Source of the DNA: Chitinophagales bacterium
Lineage (GTDB): Bacteria > Bacteroidota > Bacteroidia > Chitinophagales > Chitinophagaceae
Direction: 5' to 3'
DNA length: 35,033 nt
NCBI GenBank assembly: GCA_015655015.1
Contig: JAATFV010000153.1
Span: 1-35,033, forward strand
The first letter of the stretch is position 1; each line of letters starts with the position of its first letter. The position numbers and the translations under genes were made by a program. Below, one piece after another: positions 23,317-31,667 of this stretch. The notes beneath the pieces are model-generated. The model had not been told where the DNA came from. It did no database searches and saw only the letters and a program-made list of their open reading frames with translations.

Positions 23317-24087
23317 TTACGAATTCCATTCCACGATCTGATAAAAGTCATCCTTGAAGCTGTCTCCGATAGGAATGATCTTTTTGCCGATATATATTTC
23401 ATTCCGGGCGATGGAATCGATATGGGTGAGAGAGACGACAAAGGAGCGGTGCACGCGGATGAATTCTTCCGGGGGAAGCTTGTAAGTAAATGATTTTAAA
23501 TTATTTAAAGTGAGAATGGGGTCTATTTTTCCCTTTAGGTGCACCTGGGTATAATCCTTCATGCCTTCGCAGAAAAGAATGTCTTCGAACAGGACCTTGA
23601 TGATCTTGTATTCAGACTTGATAAAGACAAAACGGTTGTTTCTGGCGTGATGGATATAAATGGTAGCGGAAAGATAATCCTGGATCTTGGTGATAGTGGT
23701 GAGGAAACGCTCGAAGGACAACGGCCTGTTCAGGTAGCTGAAAACGTCCATATCCGTTTCCTTTTCCTCCTGCTCCTGCTTGTCGGCAATGCAGATAACG
23801 ATCGGGTAATAACCCGACTCTTTCAGATGGAGCATGATACGATTGTCCAGGAGCCGTATATCCCAGAAGATGATGTCTGCCCTGGATTGTGTCACCTGTT
23901 GATAAACTTCTGCGGCGGCATCACATTTGCCGGCAAAATTGAGCCTGGGGGTCTTGGCGATATACTCCTTCAGCAGGGCGCTCTGTTTGTTATTGTCTTC
24001 CACGACAATGCAATTCAGCGCCCCCTTGGTGGGAATGCCCTTTATCGGGGAACGGAAATCATGACCTGAATGGGTAGAATGAGACAT
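23317..24087 (-). CDS. LytTR-family response regulator with a degenerate receiver
   Basis: A 256-residue regulator. The receiver domain (about 24-140) keeps the acidic pair E30-D31 and the phospho-acceptor D76 in IIFWDIRL. However, the conserved Lys is R121 (YLNRPLS) and the Thr/Ser position reads C-I-A (99-101). The LytTR DNA-binding domain (about 150-250) has ILFCEGMKDYTQVHL and FIRVHRSFVVSL. No LytS-type histidine kinase is nearby. The start is the ATG at 24085-24087. It heads a three-gene operon (10 and 21 bp gaps) with the amidotransferase and ATP-grasp-like gene, so it probably controls them, perhaps without phosphorylation. Confidence 0.92.
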   Translation of the reverse strand: MSHSTHSGHDFRSPIKGIPTKGALNCIVVEDNNKQSALLKEYIAKTPRLNFAGKCDAAAEVYQQVTQSRADIIFWDIRLLDNRIMLHLKESGYYPIVICIADKQEQEEKETDMDVFSYLNRPLSFERFLTTITKIQDYLSATIYIHHARNNRFVFIKSEYKIIKVLFEDILFCEGMKDYTQVHLKGKIDPILTLNNLKSFTYKLPPEEFIRVHRSFVVSLTHIDSIARNEIYIGKKIIPIGDSFKDDFYQIVEWNS

Positions 24088-24088
24088 T

Positions 24089-24129
24089 AATTCGCTAATT
24101 GGTGCGAATTTAGGATAAATAGCGCGAAT
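24089..24129. promoter_or_regulatory. Repeated GCGAAT sites upstream of the LytTR gene
   Basis: An inverted repeat AATTCGC (24089-24095) with GCGAATT (24104-24110) is followed by another GCGAAT at 24124-24129, 20 bp from the previous copy. LytTR proteins usually bind direct repeats spaced about two helical turns apart, so this could be an autoregulatory site. The inverted part starts 2 bp before the ATG. Confidence 0.35.
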
Positions 24130-24158
24130 GCTATGTCGAAAGCTATGCGGGCATCGTC

Positions 24159-25433
24159 TTAATCGTATTTCTTTCCTTTTGTAAACCAGATGGCCCCGTA
24201 ATTGATTAAGAACGTGACGTTAAAGTATTGTTCCTGTATGAGATTATTGGCCTGGGTGCCCTTTATCCCATAATTTAAGGTAATATTATAGGCCAGGGGG
24301 CTCTTCATGGAATTTATCCCGAAAGCTGCCGTCACGCCCCGGTCTTTTATCTGCTTTCCGTTGATCTGAAGATAGGTATTGCCATAATATATACCTGTCT
24401 GGAAATAGCTTAGCTCTACTTTATTGTTATAGAAGTTCTTCTTTTTGGAGATCTCAAAGCCAAAGGAGCCCCTGTCACTGTTGCCCAGGGTATAATTCTT
24501 TCCGGGATAGACGTTTTTGCCCGCTACATCGTCCCAGCCCTGGTGTTTATAATCCGCCAGGAAAGTATACCTCTGGTTGTGGGTTACGGCAAAGCCGAAG
24601 CCATACGTCATAGGAAGGGTGAGATAGTTCTGGGATATTTCATTGTTTTGCAGGGGATTGGCGGTAGAGTCAGTGCCGAGAACGAGCCGGTTCGTGGAGG
24701 CGAACAGATCGGTCTTATTGCTGAAGGTTGCGCCCAGCGAATAGTCCCATGTTTTCCCCAGCTTGCCGTATAATTGCATGCCATAGCCAACGTAAAGGTT
24801 ATTCAGATAAATATCGTTCGTAGTGGAAGCCATCGAAGCGCCGGTACCGGTATTCTGCAGGATATCTTTCTGATTCAGCTCTCCGAAAAGGTAACCGGCA
24901 TCTATCCCGATGGACAGGTGGTGGAAGAATTCATAGGCATTTGCCCAATAAGCCTTATTCACGCTGCCATGTCCCTGGTAATAGTGGTTGGCGATTTCAG
25001 ACGCGCTCCCCTGAAGAAAATAAGGGACGTTGAATTCATAGTTCTGGGTGCTGAAGGGTACCAGGCCGATGCTGGACCCCCAGTGCTTGGCCAGTTTGAT
25101 GCCCATCGCCAGCTTACGGAAGGTGATATCGCCGGATTGGGTGGCAGCCTTGGAGATAGGCGTTCCGTAATAATTTATAACGCTGCCCCGGATGCCGGTC
25201 TCTACGGTAAAATACTGATCGGTCAGCCCGCTGTAGGAGGCCGGGTTATTGGCGATGAGGAAACGATTGGACCGGTAAGCTATTCCTGTATTGGACAATC
25301 CGGAAGTACGGTTGTAATAGCCGTCTTCCAGGTCTCCGATACCCATCTGGGAATAAGGGGAGAAATTATTCTGAGCCATTGCCCCCAGGGACGAAATAGA
25401 GAGCAGGGTTATGAATATCGTTAGTTTGTTCAT
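24159..25433 (-). CDS. Predicted outer-membrane beta-barrel protein
   Basis: A 424-residue protein from the ATG at 25431-25433. It has a signal peptide (MNKLTIFITLL..., cleavage after GAMA, about residue 20) and then NNFSPYSQMGIGD, a start often seen in Bacteroidota outer-membrane proteins. The rest alternates polar and aromatic residues with turns, typical of a barrel, and it contains the SNTGIAYRSNRFLIANNPAS segment. I cannot name a characterised family. It follows the DUF4270 lipoprotein gene by 31 bp and is probably co-transcribed, suggesting a barrel and lipoprotein pair at the outer membrane. Confidence 0.78.
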   Translation of the reverse strand: MNKLTIFITLLSISSLGAMAQNNFSPYSQMGIGDLEDGYYNRTSGLSNTGIAYRSNRFLIANNPASYSGLTDQYFTVETGIRGSVINYYGTPISKAATQSGDITFRKLAMGIKLAKHWGSSIGLVPFSTQNYEFNVPYFLQGSASEIANHYYQGHGSVNKAYWANAYEFFHHLSIGIDAGYLFGELNQKDILQNTGTGASMASTTNDIYLNNLYVGYGMQLYGKLGKTWDYSLGATFSNKTDLFASTNRLVLGTDSTANPLQNNEISQNYLTLPMTYGFGFAVTHNQRYTFLADYKHQGWDDVAGKNVYPGKNYTLGNSDRGSFGFEISKKKNFYNNKVELSYFQTGIYYGNTYLQINGKQIKDRGVTAAFGINSMKSPLAYNITLNYGIKGTQANNLIQEQYFNVTFLINYGAIWFTKGKKYD

Positions 25434-25464
25434 TGTTATTACCGGGTTGGTATACACTAAATAG

Positions 25465-26898
25465 TTAGTTATGCGGGAAAAGTGATATATAATACACGGT
25501 CAGGGTAATCCGCTGGTTCACCGGGTAGGTACGATCGGCCAGGACTGCCCGGGCAAAAGAGTTCGTACTGTTGGGTGAAGGTACGGTTATAATAATTCCA
25601 TCCTGTGCAGCCGTCGGGTCGATACTGGTGACCAATGGTTTGATAAATGCCGTCACATCGTATGTATAGAACATGTTCGGCAGGTTGAGATAGTCGATTA
25701 CCAGGTTGCCGGTTTGCGCTCCTGCGGCGCCCGGAATGGCGCCCAGGGGCAAATTATTCTGGTCCGTAGAGTAAACAGCGAGCTGCGGCGGTATTTTCCA
25801 ATCCGTGTTGAAACTATTGAGATCGGGTCTTATGGTCAGCTGCGCCCGCAGGACGCTCAGGAAATCGGGACGTTGGGCGATTGCATTCAGGGTTGGAAAG
25901 GTAAGTTTTACATTCAGGCCGGTGCTGGTCTGAACGTAACCGGCATGCGCCAATGAGTCGGAAATCGTTGTCGGAGGCGGTACCGGTATGCTCCCTGCCG
26001 CTCCTCCGGCAGGCTTATTAAGGTACTTCAGCGGGGTGGCCCCCCGGTCTGCAGTTATATGATTGAACTGATAACTTTTATTGGTAATGCCGAAGTCGAG
26101 ATAGGCCGGAGTGCCGTATACACCGGCTTTCGTGTAATAGATACGCAGGACTGCGCTGTCCTGGAAGCCATAAATGGCCCCGGTTTGATTCGGTTGGTTC
26201 GGGTCCGGCAGCCAGGAGAGGCAGAGCCCGTGGAACCACTGCACCCACTTATCCGGCTTCGATATCGTATCCGAGTTGTTATAGATCATGGTGAACAACT
26301 GCCTTCCCAGGTTATCATTGATGGGGATTTTAACCGTATCCTGGATACCCTGGCTGGAAAAGGGAATATTCGGAGCAATAATGACGCTCGTTTGTCCTAA
26401 AGGATTGGGGTCGACCGGCAGGACGTTGTTGCTGCTCCACCCGTTCTGGCGGATGTGGGTGTCCAATTGATAAAGGGAGTCTACCTGGCTGACCACCAGG
26501 GTCTGCGCGTGGGTAGTATCGCCATAAAAAGGATTGCTCTTTTTGAACAGCAGGATAAGACCGACGGAATCATAAATATCATAGACCCCTATGGAGGCCC
26601 CGGAGGGAGGAGAAACCTGCCAGTACGCCCGGGAATTGATCGTACCAAAATACGGATCTTTCACCTGCCCGACCTGGAGATATCCTGTACCGGCCGTGGC
26701 CGTAGAATCGACAAAAATGGTAGACATGTTGACGGTGGTCGTATCCACCACCACAATATTGGCCCCGTTATTGTCCCCTACATAAGTATTGCCGAATACA
26801 ATTTCGGGCTGTTTTTGACAACCAACCAGATAAACAAACGCCAAAATGGAAAATAAAAGAAATAATCGCTCTTTTTTCAGATAATTATTGTTAGTCAT
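25465..26898 (-). CDS. DUF4270-family lipoprotein
   Basis: A 477-residue lipoprotein with lipobox YLVGC (Cys27). The segment after it (QKQPEIVFGNTYVGDN, then DSTATAGTGYLQVGQVKDPYFGTINSRAY) fits the DUF4270 family, found in Bacteroidota and predicted to be exported to the outer membrane. The protein is beta-rich and Asn/Thr/Pro-rich to the end. Function is not known. It is first in a two-gene operon with the outer-membrane barrel gene and diverges from the Kelch lipoprotein gene across a 411-bp gap. Confidence 0.85.
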   Translation of the reverse strand: MTNNNYLKKERLFLLFSILAFVYLVGCQKQPEIVFGNTYVGDNNGANIVVVDTTTVNMSTIFVDSTATAGTGYLQVGQVKDPYFGTINSRAYWQVSPPSGASIGVYDIYDSVGLILLFKKSNPFYGDTTHAQTLVVSQVDSLYQLDTHIRQNGWSSNNVLPVDPNPLGQTSVIIAPNIPFSSQGIQDTVKIPINDNLGRQLFTMIYNNSDTISKPDKWVQWFHGLCLSWLPDPNQPNQTGAIYGFQDSAVLRIYYTKAGVYGTPAYLDFGITNKSYQFNHITADRGATPLKYLNKPAGGAAGSIPVPPPTTISDSLAHAGYVQTSTGLNVKLTFPTLNAIAQRPDFLSVLRAQLTIRPDLNSFNTDWKIPPQLAVYSTDQNNLPLGAIPGAAGAQTGNLVIDYLNLPNMFYTYDVTAFIKPLVTSIDPTAAQDGIIITVPSPNSTNSFARAVLADRTYPVNQRITLTVYYISLFPHN

Positions 26899-27049
26899 GC
26901 TGTTTTCTTATTCGGCTATTAGCCTGGTTGTGTACGGGAATTGCTCTTTTCCCCGTCTTTTCTTAGCCAAGAAGTGCAATAATAAGGGGCCTAACTGTTA
27001 CTATTTTGTTAGTATGGATTAAAGGTAATTTAAAAACGACGAAAGGCTG

Positions 27050-27064
27050 TTTTTTATATACAAA
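27050..27064 (-). promoter_or_regulatory. 15-bp motif facing the DUF4270 operon
   Basis: On the minus strand the bases read TTTGTATATAAAAAA, identical to the motif at 27203-27217 on the plus strand. It ends 151 bp before the DUF4270 start. Confidence 0.4.
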
Positions 27065-27202
27065 TTCAAATTCCCGATCGGGGGGGAATCGAAGGGAAGG
27101 GGAGCGTCACAATAGCTTGTTTCCCCTTCTTTTTCAGTGAAATAGGGGGGCTTCTGCCCGCACAGCCTGGCTGTAACAGGTAATGAAAGCCTGAATTCTT
27201 TT

Positions 27203-27217
27203 TTTGTATATAAAAAA
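27203..27217 (+). promoter_or_regulatory. 15-bp motif facing the Kelch operon
   Basis: TTTGTATATAAAAAA on the plus strand, ending 92 bp before the Kelch gene start. Its inverted copy faces the other operon, so both may be read by the same factor or form matched -33-type elements. Confidence 0.4.
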
Positions 27218-27309
27218 TGGCATATTATCTATTAAAAGTGCCTGAAAATACATTTTAACGAATTTGCTATGTCCAGTTCGAATACTTTAGCGAAAAATAT
27301 CAAAAAAAT

Positions 27310-28428
27310 ATGAAGCGGATTAACATTGCGTTGTTATCATTAATGTTATTGGGTCTCTTATTTTCTTGTTCCAAAGCTAGCTTGAATTATACGCAGGATG
27401 GTAACTGGGTGTCCCGTGCAATATTTAAGGGGGTTCCAATGGGGAATGCCGCTTGTTTTACGATTGGTGATACGGCTTATGTTGGAACAGGCGTGAATCC
27501 GCAGGATGTGAGTAACAGGTTAACTGCCATGTTCAAATATGGTACCACTCCTATTCCAACGAATACTCCAACCGGGTATGACAGCGCTTATGGAACCTGG
27601 GCGCAGTCGGCTGATTTCCCCGGCAGCGGCAGGAGCCAGGCTGTAGGATTTACCATTGGAGGGTCAGGATATCTCGGTTCCGGAACAGCCGATGCACGCA
27701 ATATTCCTCTTAGTGATTTTTACAGGTACGATCCTTATCCCGTTAATGCCTGGACCAGAATTCCCGACCTGGCCGATGAGAACGGTAAGCCTTTTCCCCG
27801 TTTTGACGCAGTGGCTTTCAGCATGGATTCGGTAGCCTATGTTCTTACCGGCACAGACAACCTCTATTATTTCGGAGATGTATGGAAATTCAGCGCGGCC
27901 AGTAATTCCTGGACGGAATACCCGGATATGCCCGGATCGAAGAGGAGACAGGCTGTTGCCTGGGTGTACAATGGAGAAGGTTACCTGGTGTCAGGTCTCA
28001 CTCCGGGTTCACAATGGAGCTTAGGCAATCTCTGTTATGATTTCTGGAAGTTCACCCCTAACGCTACCGGCAATCAGTGGACACGTTTACATGATATCGC
28101 CAACACCGATCCCGGCACTTTTGATGATTCCTATACGAATATCGTACGGTATCACGCCGTCGGATTTGTGATCAAAGGCACTGCCACCGGCGATAAAGGA
28201 TATATTACCACCGGAACGAATGGCAGCGTCAATAATTTCACCTGGGAATACGATTTTAACACGCAGCTGTGGACGGAAAAAACGCCGTTTGAAGGTTCCG
28301 CCAGGGAAGGCGCCGTTGGCTTTTCTCTCAAAAACAGGGGTTTCGTCGCGACAGGTATCAGCGGAGGAACAGCCTACGATGATTGCCGGGAATTCTTCCC
28401 CAATCAAATCTACAATCAGTACGACTAA
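27310..28428 (+). CDS. Kelch-type beta-propeller lipoprotein
   Basis: A 372-residue lipoprotein with lipobox LFSC (Cys20). The mature part has about six Kelch-like blades, seen as repeats of a Gly-rich strand followed by Trp: YVGTGVNPQD, GYLGSGTADAR, YVLTGTDNLYYFGDVWKFS, GYLVSGLTPG, YITTGTNG and GFVATGISGG. Kelch propellers bind proteins or sugars; the galactose-oxidase copper residues are not apparent, so a binding role is likelier. It lies 6 bp before the DUF4907 gene and forms an operon with it. Its start ATG at 27310 follows an A-rich leader. Confidence 0.88.
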   Translation: MKRINIALLSLMLLGLLFSCSKASLNYTQDGNWVSRAIFKGVPMGNAACFTIGDTAYVGTGVNPQDVSNRLTAMFKYGTTPIPTNTPTGYDSAYGTWAQSADFPGSGRSQAVGFTIGGSGYLGSGTADARNIPLSDFYRYDPYPVNAWTRIPDLADENGKPFPRFDAVAFSMDSVAYVLTGTDNLYYFGDVWKFSAASNSWTEYPDMPGSKRRQAVAWVYNGEGYLVSGLTPGSQWSLGNLCYDFWKFTPNATGNQWTRLHDIANTDPGTFDDSYTNIVRYHAVGFVIKGTATGDKGYITTGTNGSVNNFTWEYDFNTQLWTEKTPFEGSAREGAVGFSLKNRGFVATGISGGTAYDDCREFFPNQIYNQYD

Positions 28429-28434
28429 GATAGT

Positions 28435-28806
28435 ATGACAAAGAAAAACACCTTCCTCCTGAAAGGACTTCTTTATGGATTGATCATTATCGCGGCAGGC
28501 GCCTTGCTCTATACCGGGTACCGGTCGCGGGTCAAATGGAAGAAAGAGCATGTGCTCGTTGAATTACGCCCTATCCAGACGCCCAAAGGCTGGGGATATG
28601 ATATCCTGACAGACGGAAGGATCTTTTTACATCAGACGATGATCCCGGCAATACAGGGAGACTTCGCTTTCCGTACAAAGGAAGATGCGTTGGCAGTGGG
28701 CCGGAAAGTCGTTGACCGGATAATGGCGGGAAAGGTGCCCATGGTAACGGCAAAAGAAGTGCAGGAAATGGGACTGGCCCCTGAATCCACTCCCATACAT
28801 AAATGA
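28435..28806 (+). CDS. DUF4907-family membrane-anchored protein
   Basis: A 123-residue protein with one N-terminal membrane helix (about 9-29), then a domain with GWGYDILTDGRIFLHQTMIPAIQG, the conserved core of DUF4907 as I remember it, and a helical segment DALAVGRKVVDRIMAGK. Function unknown. It follows the Kelch lipoprotein by 6 bp and is followed by a terminator, so the pair is a complete operon. Confidence 0.82.
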   Translation: MTKKNTFLLKGLLYGLIIIAAGALLYTGYRSRVKWKKEHVLVELRPIQTPKGWGYDILTDGRIFLHQTMIPAIQGDFAFRTKEDALAVGRKVVDRIMAGKVPMVTAKEVQEMGLAPESTPIHK

Positions 28807-28832
28807 ATTTACCTGTTTTTTTATAAGGACAG

Positions 28833-28866
28833 CACCCCCCGGAGTAACCAGGGGGTGTCGTTTTTT
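28833..28866 (+). terminator. Terminator after the Kelch/DUF4907 operon
   Basis: A 7-bp stem CACCCCC/GGGGGTG (28833-28839 with 28851-28857) with an 11-nt loop is followed by six T at 28861-28866, a standard intrinsic terminator. Confidence 0.75.
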
Positions 28867-28973
28867 ATCCCGGACCCCAAAAAACACCGTTTGTATAATA
28901 TAATTTTTCCTTTACGCGGCACTGATATAATTTAGCCGCTCATTTAACTATTCCATTCACCTTACTCAACATC

Positions 28974-31580
28974 ATGAGAAAAATCAGCTTTGTTTTGTCC
29001 ATTTTGTGCTTATCAGCGGTTGGCCTTACCCGGGCGCAGACGCCTTCTCCGTCGAAATATGATCAGCATAAGGCCTTTGATCCCCTCTTTTATCCCTATA
29101 CCGGCACCATTTACCGCAGCGCCTCGGGAGAGCCGGGACCAAAGTACTGGAGCAATCGGGCTGATTATATCCTCAATAGCACCCTGGATACGGCCAAACA
29201 TGAGCTGAGCGGTTCCGTCACGATCACCTATACCAATAATAGCCCGGACAACCTGCCTTTTCTCTGGCTGCAGCTCGACCAGAATATTTACCGGAAAGAA
29301 TCCCGCGGAGAGTGGACCAACCCGGTGACGGGCGGCAGATGGTCTAATAAGAGCTTTACGGAAGGAGATGAGATAAAGGCTGTGACCATCATCCGCAACG
29401 GAGTATCTTCCAAAGCCGACTTCCTGGTGACGGATACCCGTATGCAGGTCCGGCTGGCAGATGCTTTAAAGGCAGCCGGCGGAAGCCTCCAGATCAAAAT
29501 AGACTACTCTTTTACCGTTCCGCAATATGGTACCGACCGTATGGGACGCCTGTTAACGAAGAACGGCTGGATCTATGAGATCGCCCAATGGTATCCCCGG
29601 ATGGAAGTATATGACGATATATACGGCTGGAATGTCCTCCCTTACCTGGGTCAGGGAGAGTTCTATCTCGAATACGGCAACATAGATTATACGATCACCG
29701 CTCCGTCCGACCTGGTGGTGACAGGCTCCGGCGAATTGCTCAACCCGGCCGAAGTGCTGACACCCACACAGCTCAGCAGGCTGGCTAAGGCGAAGACCAG
29801 CGATAAGACCGTAACCATCCGCAGCGAGGCGGAGGTGACGGACCCGGCTTCCCACCTTTCAAAAAAGAACCTCACCTGGCATTTCCGTTGCAACCAGACC
29901 CGCGATGTGGCCTGGGCGGCATCCAGGTCTTTCATATGGGATGCGGCTAAGATCGATCTTCCCAGCGGGAAAAAAGCGCTTGCCCAGTCCGTGTATCCTG
30001 CCGAGGCCGCCGGAGACAAGGCATGGGGACGTTCTACCGAGTTTGTAAAAGGATGTATCGAGCTCTATTCCAAAGAATGGTATGAATTCACTTACCCTGT
30101 TGCTACCAATGTGGCAGGTATCGTCAACGGAATGGAATATCCCGGTATCGTGTTCTGCGGCTCTAGCAGCAGGCAGGGTGGCCTCTGGGGAGTGACCAAC
30201 CATGAATTTGGTCATAACTGGTTTCCCATGATCGTAGGCTCCAATGAACGGAAATATGCCTGGATGGACGAAGGATTTAACACTTTCATCAACGGAGTGG
30301 ACACAAAGGTGTTCAATAACGGCGAATTCGATCAGAAAGAAGATGCGCAGCGGTCAGCCGGTTATTATTTCGGCGCGACCTCGGAAGCCATTCTCAACAT
30401 ACCGGAAGTGATCTCGGCCAACAACCTGGGTGTGGCTGCTTATGCCAAACCATCCATGGCTCTCAACCTGCTGCGCAAATATGTACTGGGTGAAAAGAGA
30501 TTTGATTATGCTTTCCGTACCTATGTACGACGCTGGGCATTCAAACATCCGACCCCCTGGGATTTCTTCCACACAATGGAAAATGCCGGCGGCGAAGATC
30601 TGGGCTGGTTCTGGAGAGGATGGATCCTGAATAACTGGAAGCTGGACCAGGGCGTGAAAGAGGTGAAGTACGCGGAAAACGATCCTTCCAAAGGCTCCTA
30701 TATCACCCTGGAAAACCTCGAAGAAATGGCGATGCCGGTGGTAATGGCCATTCAGCAGGAGAACGGCAAGTCGGATACGATCACGCTGCCGGTGGAAATA
30801 TGGCAAAAAGGCGGCCTGAAGACTATCGCTTATTCCTCTACTTCGAAGATCAAATCCATCGTGATCGATCCGGGTCATGATTTCCCGGATGTGAATACAT
30901 CGAACAATACCTGGACAGGAGCCGCCGCCAGCAAACCGGTGCCTGCCGGCGTATCCGCTACGGATGTGATCGGCAAGTATATTAACAGCATCGGCGGCAA
31001 AGACAAGCTGACAGCCGTCAACGATCTCTTCGTTACTTCTACCGGTGTGGTACAGGGGCAAAAGCTGTCTCAGATCCGGAAAGTCAAATCTCCGGATAAA
31101 TACCTGATGGAGATCGACCTGCCTGACCTGAACATGACGGCGGTGAAGATACTGGTGAACGGCGATAGCGTGAAGATCGCGCAAATGGGACAATCCCCCG
31201 AATTGGACGAGGATGCCCGCAAAGAGATCAGGGCAGAGGCCGTGATCTTCCCGGAACTGAATTTTTCCGCCAGCGGATATAAGATGGAATTAACCAGCAT
31301 TAAGAATTTAGACGGAAAAGACGCCTACGAGGTAAAAGTGACAGGGCCTTCCGGTGACCTGACTACTTATTACTACGATGTAAATACGGGCTATAAGCTG
31401 AAGATGATCAAGGAAAGCAAGCAGGGCGGAACCGTGACGATCGATTACAGCGATTACCGGGAGGTGAACGGTATCAAATTCCCTTATCATTCCGTTAACG
31501 ATCAGGGGCAGGTCGTCCTGGATCTGACAGTGGAGAGCATCAAGGTGAATGCAGGATTACCGGATACTGATTTTAAATAA
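28974..31580 (+). CDS. M1-family zinc metallopeptidase with a C-terminal LolA-like domain
   Basis: An 868-residue exported protein with a signal peptide (cleavage near TRAQ, about residue 22). The gluzincin core is intact: HEFGH at 410-414 and the third zinc ligand E433 in WMDEGFN, 18 residues later. The usual GAMEN motif is present as NGMEYPG, so the N-terminal exopeptidase pocket is modified. After about residue 660 a separate domain begins (DVIGKYINSIGGKDKL) and runs to the end, with VQGQKLSQIRKVKSPDKYLM and NGIKFPYHSV. This resembles the outer-membrane lipoprotein-sorting (LolA/LppX-like) fold seen alone or fused to peptidases in Bacteroidota. It probably acts in the periplasm or at the cell surface on peptides. 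Confidence 0.9.
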   Translation: MRKISFVLSILCLSAVGLTRAQTPSPSKYDQHKAFDPLFYPYTGTIYRSASGEPGPKYWSNRADYILNSTLDTAKHELSGSVTITYTNNSPDNLPFLWLQLDQNIYRKESRGEWTNPVTGGRWSNKSFTEGDEIKAVTIIRNGVSSKADFLVTDTRMQVRLADALKAAGGSLQIKIDYSFTVPQYGTDRMGRLLTKNGWIYEIAQWYPRMEVYDDIYGWNVLPYLGQGEFYLEYGNIDYTITAPSDLVVTGSGELLNPAEVLTPTQLSRLAKAKTSDKTVTIRSEAEVTDPASHLSKKNLTWHFRCNQTRDVAWAASRSFIWDAAKIDLPSGKKALAQSVYPAEAAGDKAWGRSTEFVKGCIELYSKEWYEFTYPVATNVAGIVNGMEYPGIVFCGSSSRQGGLWGVTNHEFGHNWFPMIVGSNERKYAWMDEGFNTFINGVDTKVFNNGEFDQKEDAQRSAGYYFGATSEAILNIPEVISANNLGVAAYAKPSMALNLLRKYVLGEKRFDYAFRTYVRRWAFKHPTPWDFFHTMENAGGEDLGWFWRGWILNNWKLDQGVKEVKYAENDPSKGSYITLENLEEMAMPVVMAIQQENGKSDTITLPVEIWQKGGLKTIAYSSTSKIKSIVIDPGHDFPDVNTSNNTWTGAAASKPVPAGVSATDVIGKYINSIGGKDKLTAVNDLFVTSTGVVQGQKLSQIRKVKSPDKYLMEIDLPDLNMTAVKILVNGDSVKIAQMGQSPELDEDARKEIRAEAVIFPELNFSASGYKMELTSIKNLDGKDAYEVKVTGPSGDLTTYYYDVNTGYKLKMIKESKQGGTVTIDYSDYREVNGIKFPYHSVNDQGQVVLDLTVESIKVNAGLPDTDFK

Positions 31581-31591
31581 TTAATAAAGAG

Positions 31592-31626
31592 AACGGATCT
31601 TCGGCCCTGCAGGTCGAAGGTCCGTT
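31592..31626. terminator. Hairpin terminator after the M1 peptidase gene
   Basis: A 15-bp stem (31592-31606 with 31612-31626), including two G-U pairs, closes on CTGCA. It begins 12 bp after the stop and is followed by TTCTA and then the second copy of the two-hairpin element. Confidence 0.65.
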
Positions 31627-31630
31627 TCTA

Positions 31631-31667
31631 ATGATGGCCCTTCGGGCAAAACGCCCGTGGCGTTTTA
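31631..31667. repeat. Two-hairpin element, copy 2
   Basis: GCCC-TTC-GGGC (31637-31647) followed by AAAACGCC-CGT-GGCGTTTT (31648-31666), with the same ATGATG lead and offsets as copy 1. Read on the minus strand the second hairpin has an A-tract before and a T-tract after, like an intrinsic terminator for the carboxylate-amine ligase gene, whose stop codon (31665-31667) it overlaps. Confidence 0.7.

Larger units (their letters stand above)
26899..27309. promoter_or_regulatory. Divergent intergenic region between DUF4270 and Kelch genes
   Basis: This 411-bp AT-rich stretch holds no convincing gene. It contains two inverted copies of a 15-bp motif (27050-27064 and 27203-27217), each oriented towards its own downstream gene. 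A GC-rich patch with CCCGATCGGG (around 27074-27083) lies between them. Close to the Kelch gene, TTTG and TACTTTAG (about 27265-27292, spacer 16) may be a promoter. Confidence 0.5.

Noticed and set aside
24774..25424. Plus-strand open frame of 216 codons
   Set aside because: Antisense to the signal-peptide-bearing outer-membrane protein gene; no recognisable domain.
27061..27095. GC-rich patch with CCCGATCGGG in the divergent region
   Set aside because: A 10-bp palindrome with a G-run; there is no stem long enough or T-tract for a terminator and no second copy.
30354..31193. Minus-strand open frame of 279 codons
   Set aside because: Antisense to the M1 peptidase, which has an intact zinc site; His-rich content reflects the complement of the peptidase codons.
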